Shown: positions 49,132-57,687 of the stretch, piece after piece | Position numbering within the stretch: position 1 is the first letter of the stretch | Layout of the letters: each line of letters begins with the position of its first letter | Translations under genes and position numbers: made by a program | Notes under the pieces: model-generated | What the model saw: only the letters and a program-made list of their open reading frames with translations | Told to the model about the DNA's origin: nothing | The model's database searches: none | From: CAZLRH01 sp964562015 | GTDB taxonomy: Bacteria; Verrucomicrobiota; Verrucomicrobiia; Opitutales; JABDGR01 | Assembly: GCA_964562015.1 (NCBI GenBank) | Contig: CAZLRH010000010.1 | Span: forward strand, 69,339-133,338 | Length of the DNA: 64,000 nucleotides | Reading direction: 5' to 3'

Positions 49132-49776
49132 ATGAGCCTGATTCTACTCGGTAAGAAGGTCGGAATGACCCAAATTTTTGACGGCGAGAACCGCTTGGTT
49201 CCCGTGACCGTCGTTGAGGCTGGCCCGTGCCCCGTCACGCAGGTCAAGACGGTCGACTCCGATGGCTACAACGCCGTCCAGATCGGCTTCGGCGCCCAAA
49301 AGGAGCACCGCATGTCGAAGCCCGAACTCGGGCACTTGAAAAAGTCCGGCGCGACGCCGGTGACGCATTTGACGGAATTTCGCACGAAGGCCGCGCCAGA
49401 ACACAAGGTGGGCGATATTTTGACGGTCGGCAAATTTGCCGAAGGCACCAAGGTAGACATCATCGGCGCCAGCAAGGGCCGCGGTTTTCAGGGCGTCATG
49501 AAGCGCCACAACATGGACGGCCAGCCGGACTCCCACGGTCACATGATGCACCGCCGCCCCGGCTCCATCGGCATGCGCCAGACGCCCGGCCACGTATTCA
49601 AGGGCAAACGCATGCCGGGCCACATGGGCACGGAGCGCCGCACGGTGCAAAATCTCACAGTAGTCCGCATTATCGGCGACAAGAATTTGATTCTTTTGAA
49701 GGGCAGCTTGCCGGGCGCGAATGGCGATATCGTCTGGGTCCGTGAAGCCAAAAAGACCCGCGTAGCCAAAGCCTAA
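49132..49776 (+). CDS. rplC: ribosomal protein uL3
   Basis: A 214-residue 50S protein: MSLILLGKKVGMTQIFDGEN, SKGRGFQGVMKRHNMDGQPD and GSIGMRQTPGHVFKGKRMPG near the Gln that is methylated in many bacteria. Standard length. Confidence 0.97.
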   Translation: MSLILLGKKVGMTQIFDGENRLVPVTVVEAGPCPVTQVKTVDSDGYNAVQIGFGAQKEHRMSKPELGHLKKSGATPVTHLTEFRTKAAPEHKVGDILTVGKFAEGTKVDIIGASKGRGFQGVMKRHNMDGQPDSHGHMMHRRPGSIGMRQTPGHVFKGKRMPGHMGTERRTVQNLTVVRIIGDKNLILLKGSLPGANGDIVWVREAKKTRVAKA

Positions 49777-49820
49777 ACCGCCCCGCGCCGCCCATCCACC
49801 CACACCCGGAGAATTTTTCG

Positions 49821-50450
49821 ATGAAGCTCAAAGTTTACAGCCCCGACGGCGCGACCACCACCGAGAAGGATTTTGCCTTGCGTGAATTCGAAGGCAAAAA
49901 GGGCACGCAGGCCCTCAAGGACACCGTGGTCGCCTACCTGGCCAACGCCCGCCAAGGCACGTCCAAGACGAAGGACTTCGGCGAAGTCAAAGGCACCGGC
50001 AAAAAGCCCTGGCGCCAAAAGGGCACCGGCAACGCCCGTCACGGTTCGCGCCGCAGCCCGCTCTGGGTCAAGGGCGCCGTCGTATTCGGCCCGCGTCCGC
50101 GCGACTGGTCGCACGATGTGAACATCAAGGTCAAGAAGCTCGCGTTCCAGCGCGCCTTGTTCAACCGCGCCACCGAAGGCGGCTTGAGCCTGATCGAGAA
50201 GCTCAGCACCGCGCAGCCGAAGTCAAAAATTTTCAGCCAGCTTCTCACCCGCATTCACCCCAAGGGCAAAGTGCTCGTGGTGGACGAAGTGTTCGAGGAA
50301 AAGACCGAGCGCGCCGCGCGCAACATCGGCCGCGTGCACCTCGCCGTCGCCGGCACCATCAATGCGCTCGACCTCGTGCGCTTTGAAAAAATTCTCATCA
50401 GCGAGCAAGGCTTCCAGCATGTGCTGGCCCGGGCCACCGACTCCGACTAG
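49821..50450 (+). CDS. rplD: ribosomal protein uL4
   Basis: A 209-residue 50S protein whose loop (GTGKKPWRQKGTGNARHGSR) lines the exit tunnel. GGAG 9 nt upstream is a Shine-Dalgarno, unlike most neighbours; one of only two starts in the cluster not preceded by C. Confidence 0.97.
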   Translation: MKLKVYSPDGATTTEKDFALREFEGKKGTQALKDTVVAYLANARQGTSKTKDFGEVKGTGKKPWRQKGTGNARHGSRRSPLWVKGAVVFGPRPRDWSHDVNIKVKKLAFQRALFNRATEGGLSLIEKLSTAQPKSKIFSQLLTRIHPKGKVLVVDEVFEEKTERAARNIGRVHLAVAGTINALDLVRFEKILISEQGFQHVLARATDSD

Positions 50451-50454
50451 CGCC

Positions 50455-50745
50455 ATGAAATCTCCTCTCGAAGTCCTCAAGCGTTACCGCATCACGGAGA
50501 AAGCCTCCGCGTTGAACGCCAACTTGAACAAATACGTGTTCGAAGTGACGCCGCAGTCCGACAAGGGCGACGTCGCCCGCGCCATCACCGAGCAGTACAA
50601 GACCAAGGTCGCGCGCGTGAACATCCTGAACCATCCCGGCAAGCGCAAGAGCGGCCGCACGATGGGCGGCCACCCCGGTCGCACCCCGCGCCGCAAGATG
50701 GCCATCGTCACCCTCGAGGCCGGCCAGAAGATTGAGATTATCTAA
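50455..50745 (+). CDS. rplW: ribosomal protein uL23
   Basis: A 96-residue exit-site protein that binds SRP and trigger factor: MKSPLEVLKRYRITEKASAL, KYVFEVTPQSDKGDVARAIT, and GHPGRTPRRKMAIVTL. The ATG at 50455 is fixed by the family N-terminus; it begins 4 nt after rplD. Confidence 0.96.
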   Translation: MKSPLEVLKRYRITEKASALNANLNKYVFEVTPQSDKGDVARAITEQYKTKVARVNILNHPGKRKSGRTMGGHPGRTPRRKMAIVTLEAGQKIEII

Positions 50746-50788
50746 GCTGCGCGTTTCGCCTCTTCCCAACTTTTAACTCTTTCCCGTC

Positions 50789-51646
50789 ATGGCTCTCAAG
50801 CAACATCGCCCGCTCACTCCCGGACAGCGTTTTTACATCCAAAACACGCGCGCGGGACTGTCGAAAAAAGCGCCGGAAGCGACGCTCCTCGAGTCGAACC
50901 ACCGGGCCCAGGGCCGCAATTGCTACGGCCGCATCACCTCGCGCCGCCGCGGCGGTGGTCACAAGCGGTTGTACCGCGTCATCGATTTCAAGCGCGACAA
51001 ACTCGAAATTCCGGCCACCGTGCAGGCCATCGAGTATGATCCGAACCGCTCGGCCCGCCTCGCGCTCCTGGCGTATGCGGATGGCGAAAAACGTTACATT
51101 TTGGCTCCGAACGGCCTCGTGGCGGGCGACAAGGTTCTCGCGACGGTCAAACCCGTCACCGAGTATCCCGTGGGCCTGTCAGTCCTGTTGAAGAACATTC
51201 CGCCGGCGACTTTCATTCACAGTGTCGAGATGCTTCCCGGCCAGGGCGCGCGGATTGCCCGTGGCGCCGGCGCGGCGGCCCAACTGATGGGCATTGAAGG
51301 CGAGCGCGCGACGTTGAAGATGCCCAGCGGCGAAATTCGTTACGTGCACGCGAACTGCCGCGCCACCGTCGGTGTGGTGGGTAATTTGGACCACCAGAAC
51401 CAAAGCCTCGGCAAGGCCGGGCGCAACCGCTGGAAGGGCCGGCGCCCGCGTGTGCGCGGCATGGCCATGAATCCGGTCGATCACCCGATGGGTGGCGGCC
51501 AGGGCAAGAGCAAGGGCGGCGGCGGCTGGCAGCACCCCGTCTCCCCGTGGGGCCAGCTCGCGAAGGGCCTGCCCACGCGCACGAAGAGCAAGCCCACGAA
51601 TTCGATGATCGTCACGCGCCGCAACGGCCGCAAAGTGAAGGTCTAA
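50789..51646 (+). CDS. rplB: ribosomal protein uL2
   Basis: A 285-residue protein near the peptidyl-transferase centre: NCYGRITSRRRGGGHKRLYR, RNRWKGRRPRVRGMAMNPVD, HPMGGGQGKSKGGGGWQHPV. The HPMGGG loop is present. Pyrimidine leader, no Shine-Dalgarno. Confidence 0.97.
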   Translation: MALKQHRPLTPGQRFYIQNTRAGLSKKAPEATLLESNHRAQGRNCYGRITSRRRGGGHKRLYRVIDFKRDKLEIPATVQAIEYDPNRSARLALLAYADGEKRYILAPNGLVAGDKVLATVKPVTEYPVGLSVLLKNIPPATFIHSVEMLPGQGARIARGAGAAAQLMGIEGERATLKMPSGEIRYVHANCRATVGVVGNLDHQNQSLGKAGRNRWKGRRPRVRGMAMNPVDHPMGGGQGKSKGGGGWQHPVSPWGQLAKGLPTRTKSKPTNSMIVTRRNGRKVKV

Positions 51647-51682
51647 TCCTCTCCCCTTTCACCACCGACATATTTATACGCC

Positions 51683-51955
51683 ATGGGACGCTCCATTAAA
51701 AAAGGCTACTTCGTCGAGCCGAAATTGCAGGACAAGATTGACGCCGCGCAAAAGGAAAGCTCGCGCAAGCCGATCCAGACCTGGTCGCGCCGCTCGACCA
51801 TCACGCCCGATTTCGTGGGCCTGAATTTCAACGTCCACAACGGCCGCGCATTCATTCCGCTGTACATCACGGAAAACATGGTCGGCCACAAGCTGGGTGA
51901 ATTCGCCCCCACGCGCAATTTCAAGGGCCACAACCCGCACACGCAGAAGAAATAG
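51683..51955 (+). CDS. rpsS: ribosomal protein uS19
   Basis: A 90-residue 30S head protein: MGRSIKKGYFVEPKLQDKID, TWSRRSTITPDFVGLNFNVH, NGRAFIPLYITENMVGHKLG, EFAPTRNFKGHN. Normally followed directly by rplV; here an exported protein gene intervenes. Confidence 0.97.
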   Translation: MGRSIKKGYFVEPKLQDKIDAAQKESSRKPIQTWSRRSTITPDFVGLNFNVHNGRAFIPLYITENMVGHKLGEFAPTRNFKGHNPHTQKK

Positions 51956-51984
51956 TTTTCCGTTCTTTCTCTTTTCTCCATCCG

Positions 51985-52419
51985 ATGATTTCCACCCGCC
52001 ATTTTGCGCTTTCCGCCACGGCCGCGATCCTGTTCGCCGCCGCCGCGGGAGTGTCGGCCCAGTCGCCGGCGGCCGGAGCGGGTTTGGGCAATGCGGCGGC
52101 CTCCCTGCCCGCCGCGCCGTCAGCGTTGTCACTGAGTCGCCCGGCCTGGTTGGATGATGATTTGAATCCGCATCAGATTGCCCGCGTGGCTTCCGTGCAG
52201 CCCGGCGCCGCGGATGTGGTGGTGCTCGACAGCGGCTTGTACGAAGGCCTGCGCATCGGCACACCCTGCCTCGTCTCGCACAACGGCACGCCCGTCGGCG
52301 AAATGGTTGTGGTCGCCAGCGACAAGGCCCACGCCGCCGCGCTAATCGTTTCCCAAGCCAAGGGCGCGGTCATCACGGCCGGCGACGACGTCGGCCTCAA
52401 GCTTCGTTTCGCCCGCTAA
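51985..52419 (+). CDS. predicted exported protein inside the S10 operon
   Basis: A 144-residue protein with a signal peptide (FALSATAAILFAAAAGVSAQ) and a beta-rich domain (IARVASVQPGAADVVVLDSG; LYEGLRIGTPCLVSHNGTPV; GEMVVVASDKAHAAALIVSQ) recalling the repeated beta barrels of periplasmic adaptor or MreC-like proteins. I cannot name a family. It lies in the same strand and spacing as its ribosomal neighbours (29 nt after rpsS, 45 nt before rplV), so it is co-transcribed. Its start is the second not preceded by C. Confidence 0.75.
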   Translation: MISTRHFALSATAAILFAAAAGVSAQSPAAGAGLGNAAASLPAAPSALSLSRPAWLDDDLNPHQIARVASVQPGAADVVVLDSGLYEGLRIGTPCLVSHNGTPVGEMVVVASDKAHAAALIVSQAKGAVITAGDDVGLKLRFAR

Positions 52420-52464
52420 TCCCGTTCTTCGTTCACTTTTCGCAACCCTTTTATCTTTCCGTCC

Positions 52465-52824
52465 ATGGATGTCCAATCTCTAGCCAGAAACGTTCGCGTT
52501 TCGCCCAAGCGCCTGCGCCAGGTCACCCGCGTGATCCAAGGCCGCCCCGCCGTGGAAGCGCTCGACCTGCTCCGCTTCATCCCGCGCAAGACCGCGCGCC
52601 TGGTGCGCAAGACCCTCGCCAGCGCCATCGCCAACGCGGAGAACAACCACAATCTTTCCTCGGCCAACCTCGTTGTGAAGCGCGCTTTGGCCGAACAGGG
52701 TCCCGTGCTGAAACGCTTCCGCCCGGCCTCGAAGGGCAGCGCCCATCCCCTGCGCAAGGGCACCAGCCATATCCGCATCATTCTTTCCGACAACGCTGCC
52801 GCGGCCCCCGCCGCCGCGGAGTAA
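52465..52824 (+). CDS. rplV: ribosomal protein uL22
   Basis: A 119-residue tunnel protein: MDVQSLARNVRVSPKRLRQV, ALDLLRFIPRKTARLVRKTL, and the loop PASKGSAHPLRKGTSHIRII. A short Ala/Pro tail ends it. Macrolide-contact loop appears normal. Confidence 0.96.
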   Translation: MDVQSLARNVRVSPKRLRQVTRVIQGRPAVEALDLLRFIPRKTARLVRKTLASAIANAENNHNLSSANLVVKRALAEQGPVLKRFRPASKGSAHPLRKGTSHIRIILSDNAAAAPAAAE

Positions 52825-52851
52825 AAACCTTTCTTCCGACCACCTGACACC

Positions 52852-53484
52852 ATGGGACAAAAAACCAATCCGATCGGTTTCCGCCTCTCCGTTCGCCGCA
52901 ACTGGGAGTCGCGCTGGTATGCCAACAAGAAGGACCTCCCCGGCCTGGTGAAGGAGGACTACCGCATCCGCGAGCACCTGATGGACAAGCTGCGCTACGC
53001 GTCGGTGCCCCGCATTTTCATCGAGCGCGCGAGCAACCGCGTGCGCGTCAAGGTTTTCACCGCCCGTCCCGGCGTCGTCATCGGCCAGAAGGGCCGCCAG
53101 CTCGAGCAGATCAAGGCCGACCTCGCGAAGCTCACCGGCAAGGACGTTTTGCTGGACATCCACGAAGTGAAAAAGCCCGAGATCGTGGCCTATATCGTGG
53201 CCGAGCAGATCGCGTTGCAGTTGGAACGCCGCATTTCTTTCCGCCGCGCCATGAAGAAGGCTGTGCAAAGCGCCTTGTCCATGGGCGCCGAGGGCATCCG
53301 CGTTCGTTGCGGCGGCCGTTTGGGCGGGGCGGAAATCGCCCGCGTCGAACTCGTCCGCCAGGGCCGCGTGCCGCTACATACGTTGCGCGCGAACATCGAC
53401 TATGGTTTCGCCGAAGCGAACACCGTGGCCGGCAAAATCGGCATCAAGGTCTGGATCGGCAAAAAAGAGGACGAGCAGTACTAA
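52852..53484 (+). CDS. rpsC: ribosomal protein uS3
   Basis: A 210-residue 30S protein at the mRNA entry: MGQKTNPIGFRLSVRRNWES, KH domain with PGVVIGQKGRQLEQIKADL, and GAEGIRVRCGGRLGGAEIAR. Standard length. Confidence 0.97.
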   Translation: MGQKTNPIGFRLSVRRNWESRWYANKKDLPGLVKEDYRIREHLMDKLRYASVPRIFIERASNRVRVKVFTARPGVVIGQKGRQLEQIKADLAKLTGKDVLLDIHEVKKPEIVAYIVAEQIALQLERRISFRRAMKKAVQSALSMGAEGIRVRCGGRLGGAEIARVELVRQGRVPLHTLRANIDYGFAEANTVAGKIGIKVWIGKKEDEQY

Positions 53485-53529
53485 GCCTCCGCCTTCACCC
53501 TTTTTACTTTATCCTTTTTCTATTTCGTC

Positions 53530-53958
53530 ATGGCTAATATCGCTCCAGCCCGCACCAAGTACCGCAAGGTGCAGAAAGGCCGCAACCGCGGCCTCGCCAA
53601 GCGCGGCGACAAGCTGGCGTTCGGCGATTTTGCGATTCAATCGCTCAATCGCGGATCGCTGACCGCCTCCGAACTCGAAGCGGCGCGCGTGGCCATCAAC
53701 CGCCACCTCAAGCGCCGCGGCAAAGTCTGGACGCGCGTGTTCCCGCACAAGCCCATCACGCGCAAGCCGGCGGAAACCCGCATGGGTCGCGGCAAAGGCG
53801 GCGTCGAATTCTACGTCTGCGTCATCAAGCCCGGCATGATCCTCTTTGAAATCGGCGGCGTGCCGGCCTCGGCCGCCCGCGAGGCGATGGCCCTGGCCGA
53901 CGCGAAGCTCGGCTTCCGCTGCCGGTTCGTCAGCCGCGAAGAACTCGAAAAATTTTAA
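53530..53958 (+). CDS. rplP: ribosomal protein uL16
   Basis: A 142-residue 50S protein: PARTKYRKVQKGRNRGLAKR, RVFPHKPITRKPAETRMGRG, KGGVEFYVCVIKPGMILFEI. Normal. Confidence 0.97.
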   Translation: MANIAPARTKYRKVQKGRNRGLAKRGDKLAFGDFAIQSLNRGSLTASELEAARVAINRHLKRRGKVWTRVFPHKPITRKPAETRMGRGKGGVEFYVCVIKPGMILFEIGGVPASAAREAMALADAKLGFRCRFVSREELEKF

Positions 53959-53976
53959 CCACCACCGGCTCTTTCC

Positions 53977-54183
53977 ATGAAACCTTCCGAAGTGCGCGAA
54001 CTCCCCGAGGTCGAACTCGACCGCAAGCTGCGCGATACCCGCAGCGAGCTGGTCGGCTTGCGCCTCAAACAAGCCACCGGCCAGGTGGAGAACTCCGCGC
54101 GTTTCCGCGAACTGCGCAAGGACATCGCGCGGCTCGAAACCATCAAGGGCGAAAAAGCCCGCGCCGCCGTGGCGGCCAAGTAA
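53977..54183 (+). CDS. rpmC: ribosomal protein uL29
   Basis: A 68-residue two-helix protein by the tunnel exit: MKPSEVRELPEVELDRKLRD, ELVGLRLKQATGQVENSARF, RELRKDIARLETI. Confidence 0.95.
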   Translation: MKPSEVRELPEVELDRKLRDTRSELVGLRLKQATGQVENSARFRELRKDIARLETIKGEKARAAVAAK

Positions 54184-54213
54184 ACCCGTTTCCACCCTCC
54201 ACCTCTTTCCACC

Positions 54214-54510
54214 ATGGCCGAGACCCTCCAGCCCGCCTCCCGCAGTTCCCGCAAGCACGTCAACGGTGTCGTCACCAGCCGTTCGGGCGACAAGACCATC
54301 AAGGTCACCTGCTATTACAAGATTCCGCACCCGCTCTACCTCAAGGAGATTCGGCGCCGCACCGTCCTGCATGTGCACGACGCGGAGAACGCCTGCAAAC
54401 TCGGCGACAAGGTGGAAATCGAGGAAACCCGCCCCATCAGCAAGCTCAAGCGCTGGCGCGTGGTCCGCATCATCGAGGCCGCGCCCGTCATCGCCGCCGC
54501 CAACGTCTAA
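54214..54510 (+). CDS. rpsQ: ribosomal protein uS17
   Basis: A 98-residue OB-fold 30S protein: KHVNGVVTSRSGDKTIKVTC, YYKIPHPLYLKEIRRRTVLH, KVEIEETRPISKLKRWRVVR. Slightly long N-terminus (about 12 residues). Confidence 0.96.
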   Translation: MAETLQPASRSSRKHVNGVVTSRSGDKTIKVTCYYKIPHPLYLKEIRRRTVLHVHDAENACKLGDKVEIEETRPISKLKRWRVVRIIEAAPVIAAANV

Positions 54511-54560
54511 ATTTTTCCTGTCCTTTTTAACCCTTCTACCGCGCCCGGAGGCTCCATCCC

Positions 54561-54926
54561 ATGGTCCAAATGCAATCCCGACTTGAAGTCGCCGACAACA
54601 CCGGCGCCAAGCACGTCATGATGATCCGCCGCCTCGGCCAAAACACCCGTTTTGCGCACGTGGGCGACACGATTGTCGTCGCCGTCAAGGACAGCACGCC
54701 CGACGCCACGGTCAAGAAGGGCACCGTCGCCCAAGCCGTCATCGTGCGCACCAAGCAGGCCATCCGCCGCGCCGACGGCAGTTGCCTGCGGTTCGACACC
54801 AACGCCTGCGTCATCCTCGACACCACGGGCAACCCGCGCGGCACGCGCATCTTCGGGCCGGTCGCCCGCGAATTGCGCGCCAAGAATTTCATGAAAATCA
54901 TTTCCCTCGCTCCGGAGGTCCTGTAG
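54561..54926 (+). CDS. rplN: ribosomal protein uL14
   Basis: A 121-residue 50S protein: MVQMQSRLEVADNTGAKHVM, FDTNACVILDTTGNPRGTRI, FGPVARELRAKNFMKIISLA. GGAGG upstream gives a clear Shine-Dalgarno. Confidence 0.97.
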   Translation: MVQMQSRLEVADNTGAKHVMMIRRLGQNTRFAHVGDTIVVAVKDSTPDATVKKGTVAQAVIVRTKQAIRRADGSCLRFDTNACVILDTTGNPRGTRIFGPVARELRAKNFMKIISLAPEVL

Positions 54927-54928
54927 CC

Positions 54929-55207
54929 ATGAGCCACCCGATCAAGAAAGGCGACGATGTCGTCGTCATCAGCGGCGCCCACAAAGGCAAACGCGGCAAG
55001 GTCCTCGCCGCGTTGCGCGAGCGCGACCGCGTCATCGTTGAAGGTGTCGCCATGATCAAGCGGCACACCAAGGCGCGCTCGGAGAAGGAACGCGGCGGCA
55101 TCATCGAGCGCGAGGCGCCCATCCACCGCTCCAACGTCATGCTCGCCGCCCGGTTTGACGGCCGCCGCGAGAAGCGTGGCGGAGCCCCGGTCGCCGCCCA
55201 GGCTTAA
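54929..55207 (+). CDS. rplX: ribosomal protein uL24
   Basis: A 92-residue KOW protein: KKGDDVVVISGAHKGKRGKV, VEGVAMIKRHTKARSEKERG, EREAPIHRSNVMLAARF. The start follows the rplN stop by 2 nt and has a GGAGG within rplN. Confidence 0.95.
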   Translation: MSHPIKKGDDVVVISGAHKGKRGKVLAALRERDRVIVEGVAMIKRHTKARSEKERGGIIEREAPIHRSNVMLAARFDGRREKRGGAPVAAQA

Positions 55208-55240
55208 TTTCGCCCACTCCCTTTTAAACTTTTTCCCGCC

Positions 55241-55963
55241 ATGCCCGTTCCGTATCTCAAGCAGCTTTATCGCGAGAAGGTGGTCCCCGAGATCACCAAA
55301 CTGCGCGGCTACACCAATCCGCACCAGGTGCCCACCTTGGAAAAGATCGTGCTGAACTCGCGCATCAAGGCCGAGAGCGACAAGAACTTCGTCCAGGATG
55401 TGGTGAAGGACATCACCACCATCTCCGGCCAGAAGCCGGTCATCACCCGCGCCCGCGCCGCCGTCGCCAATTTCAAGGTCCGCGAAAATATGCCCGTCGG
55501 CGTCGTCGTCACCTTGCGGGGTGACAACATGTGGGACTTTTTCCTGCGCCTGGTGGCGGTCACGCTCCCGAACATCCGCGACTTCCGCGGCGTGTCGCGC
55601 AAATTTGACGGCCGGGGCAACTTCAACCTCGGTATCGCCGACCACACCATTTTCCCGGAAATCATCATGGAGCCCGGCCGCAAGACCGTCGGCCTCGACA
55701 TCGTGGTGGTGACCACCGCCAATTCGGACGACGAAGGCCGCGACTTGCTCCGCATGCTCGGCGTGCCCTTCCGCTCCGGCCCGACCGCCGCCCAGGTGGC
55801 CGCCCGCGAGCTGCACGACAAGGAACACGCCGCCAAGATGGCCGCCGAGCGCGCCGCGGCCCTGGCCGCCGCCGCCGCGGCTGGCCCCGCCACACCGGCT
55901 CCCGCCGCTGCTGCTCCTGCCGCCAAGGCCGCACCGGCCAAGGCTGCTCCCGCCAAAGCTTAA
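55241..55963 (+). CDS. rplE: ribosomal protein uL5 with Ala-rich tail
   Basis: A 240-residue protein; the usual 180-residue core (MPVPYLKQLYREKVVPEITK; GQKPVITRARAAVANFKVRE; RDFRGVSRKFDGRGNFNLGI) is followed by about 50 residues of charged then Ala/Pro/Lys-rich sequence from KEHAAKMAAERAAALAAAAA onward. The core binds 5S rRNA; the tail is unusual. Confidence 0.96.
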   Translation: MPVPYLKQLYREKVVPEITKLRGYTNPHQVPTLEKIVLNSRIKAESDKNFVQDVVKDITTISGQKPVITRARAAVANFKVRENMPVGVVVTLRGDNMWDFFLRLVAVTLPNIRDFRGVSRKFDGRGNFNLGIADHTIFPEIIMEPGRKTVGLDIVVVTTANSDDEGRDLLRMLGVPFRSGPTAAQVAARELHDKEHAAKMAAERAAALAAAAAAGPATPAPAAAAPAAKAAPAKAAPAKA

Positions 55964-55974
55964 TCTTTCCCGCC

Positions 55975-56280
55975 ATGGCCAAGACCTCCTCCATCGAACG
56001 CAACCTGAAGCGCCAGCGCCTCGTGCAAAAATTCGCCGCCAAACGCGCGGAGTTGAAAGCCACGCTGGCCAATTCGAAGACCTCCGACGAGGACTTCTAC
56101 AAGGCCCAGCGCGCCCTGGCGGAACTGCCCCGCAATTCCTCTCCCGTGCGCGTGCGCAACCGTTGCAGCATCACCGGCCGCCCCCGCGCCTACATCCGCC
56201 GTTACGGCGTCTCCCGCTTGACTTTCCGCGAGCTTGCCCTCAACGGCAAGATTCCCGGCGTCATGAAATCCTCCTGGTAA
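55975..56280 (+). CDS. rpsN: ribosomal protein uS14
   Basis: A 101-residue long-form uS14 without the CxxC zinc motif: MAKTSSIERNLKRQRLVQKF, RVRNRCSITGRPRAYIRRYG, VSRLTFRELALNGKIPGVMK. Starts 11 nt after rplE. Confidence 0.96.
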   Translation: MAKTSSIERNLKRQRLVQKFAAKRAELKATLANSKTSDEDFYKAQRALAELPRNSSPVRVRNRCSITGRPRAYIRRYGVSRLTFRELALNGKIPGVMKSSW

Positions 56281-56291
56281 TATCTTAAGCC

Positions 56292-56693
56292 ATGTCCGCC
56301 TCTCACGACGCCATCGGTGACTTTCTCACCATCCTGCGCAACGCCCTGCGGGCGCAGAAAGAGTCTTGCGCGACCTCCTGGTCGCGCCAGCGCGCTGAAA
56401 TCGCCCGCATCCTCAAGGATGAAGGCTACGTCAGCGACACGCAGGAAGCCAAAAGCGCCGCGGGCCACCGCCAGTTGGTGGTCACGCTGAAATACGTGGA
56501 CGGCTCGCCGGCCATCACCGGCTTGCAGCGCCTGAGCAGCCCGGGCCGCCGCTTGTACTACGGCTATCAGGAAATCCCGCGCGTGCTCGGCGGCCTGGGC
56601 GTCGCCATTTTGACCACCTCGCGCGGCTTGATGAAGGACGCCGAGGCCCGCCGCCAGAAAATCGGCGGCGAGTTGCTGTGCAAGGTCTGGTAG
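56292..56693 (+). CDS. rpsH: ribosomal protein uS8
   Basis: A 133-residue 30S protein: DAIGDFLTILRNALRAQKES, VTLKYVDGSPAITGLQRLSS, GRRLYYGYQEIPRVLGGLGV, TTSRGLMKDAEARRQKIGGE. Confidence 0.96.
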   Translation: MSASHDAIGDFLTILRNALRAQKESCATSWSRQRAEIARILKDEGYVSDTQEAKSAAGHRQLVVTLKYVDGSPAITGLQRLSSPGRRLYYGYQEIPRVLGGLGVAILTTSRGLMKDAEARRQKIGGELLCKVW

Positions 56694-56732
56694 TCCCGCC
56701 TTTTCCCTTTTTCCTCCCTAACTATTTTCGCC

Positions 56733-57281
56733 ATGAGCCGCATTGGAAAACTTCCCGTCGTCATCCCGGACAAAGTCAAAGTGTCCCTGCAGGGCAACAC
56801 CGTCCTCATCGAAGGCCCCAAGGGCAAGGTGCAGAAGACGTTCGACCCGACCGTGACGATTTCGTCCGACGGCAAGTCCGTGCAGGTGACGCCCCGTATC
56901 GACAGCCGCCTGGCCCATGCCAGCCACGGCACGACCCGCGCCGTCATCAACAACATGGTGCTGGGCGTGACCACCGGTTACTCCAAGGACCTGGAAATTC
57001 AGGGCGTCGGTTTTAAGGCGATTCTGAAAGGCAAGATTTTGGATTTGGCCCTGGGTTATTCGCACCCCATCCCGTATTCGATTCCGGAAGGCATCAAGAT
57101 CACCGTGGGTGAAACCGCGTCGAAAAACCCGACCATCAAGGTCGAGGGGCCCGACAAGGCGCTCGTGGGTCAGGTCGCCGCCGACATCCGCCACTACTAC
57201 CCGGTCGAGCCGTACAAGGGCAAGGGCGTCCGCATCACCGGTCAATACGTCCGCCGCAAGGAAGGCAAGAAGACCGCTTAA
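56733..57281 (+). CDS. rplF: ribosomal protein uL6
   Basis: A 182-residue 50S protein with two repeated domains: MSRIGKLPVVIPDKVKVSLQ, GVTTGYSKDLEIQGVGFKAI, EGPDKALVGQVAADIRHYYP, EPYKGKGVRITGQYVRRKEG. Confidence 0.97.
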   Translation: MSRIGKLPVVIPDKVKVSLQGNTVLIEGPKGKVQKTFDPTVTISSDGKSVQVTPRIDSRLAHASHGTTRAVINNMVLGVTTGYSKDLEIQGVGFKAILKGKILDLALGYSHPIPYSIPEGIKITVGETASKNPTIKVEGPDKALVGQVAADIRHYYPVEPYKGKGVRITGQYVRRKEGKKTA

Positions 57282-57300
57282 TCTCATAACTATTTGCGTC

Positions 57301-57663
57301 ATGAATCTGCAGAAAAAACACAAACTTGAGCAACGCCGCCGCTGGCATATCCGCAGCCGCGTCATCGGTACGGCCGCCCGCCCGCGCTTGTCGGTGCGTT
57401 TCTCGCAACGGCACATCCACGCGCAAGTGATTGACGACCGCGCCGGCCGCACCGTGGCCGCCGCCTCGACCCAGGCGAAGGAAGCCCGTGCGCAGAAGCT
57501 CAAGCCCAACGCCGCCGGCGCCACCGCCCTCGGCCAGCTCCTCGCCAGCACCGCCCTTGCAGCCGGGGTCACCGCCGTCGTGTTCGACCGCGGCGCCCGC
57601 CGTTATCACGGCTGCGTCAAAGCCTTTGCCGACGCCGCCCGCGCCGGCGGCCTGAAATTTTAA
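57301..57663 (+). CDS. rplR: ribosomal protein uL18
   Basis: A 120-residue 5S-rRNA-binding protein: RRRWHIRSRVIGTAARPRLS, VRFSQRHIHAQVIDDRAGRT, VVFDRGARRYHGCVKAFADA. The ATG is fixed by the family N-terminus. Confidence 0.95.
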   Translation: MNLQKKHKLEQRRRWHIRSRVIGTAARPRLSVRFSQRHIHAQVIDDRAGRTVAAASTQAKEARAQKLKPNAAGATALGQLLASTALAAGVTAVVFDRGARRYHGCVKAFADAARAGGLKF

Positions 57664-57687
57664 GTCCGACTCCCTTTTCCAATACGC

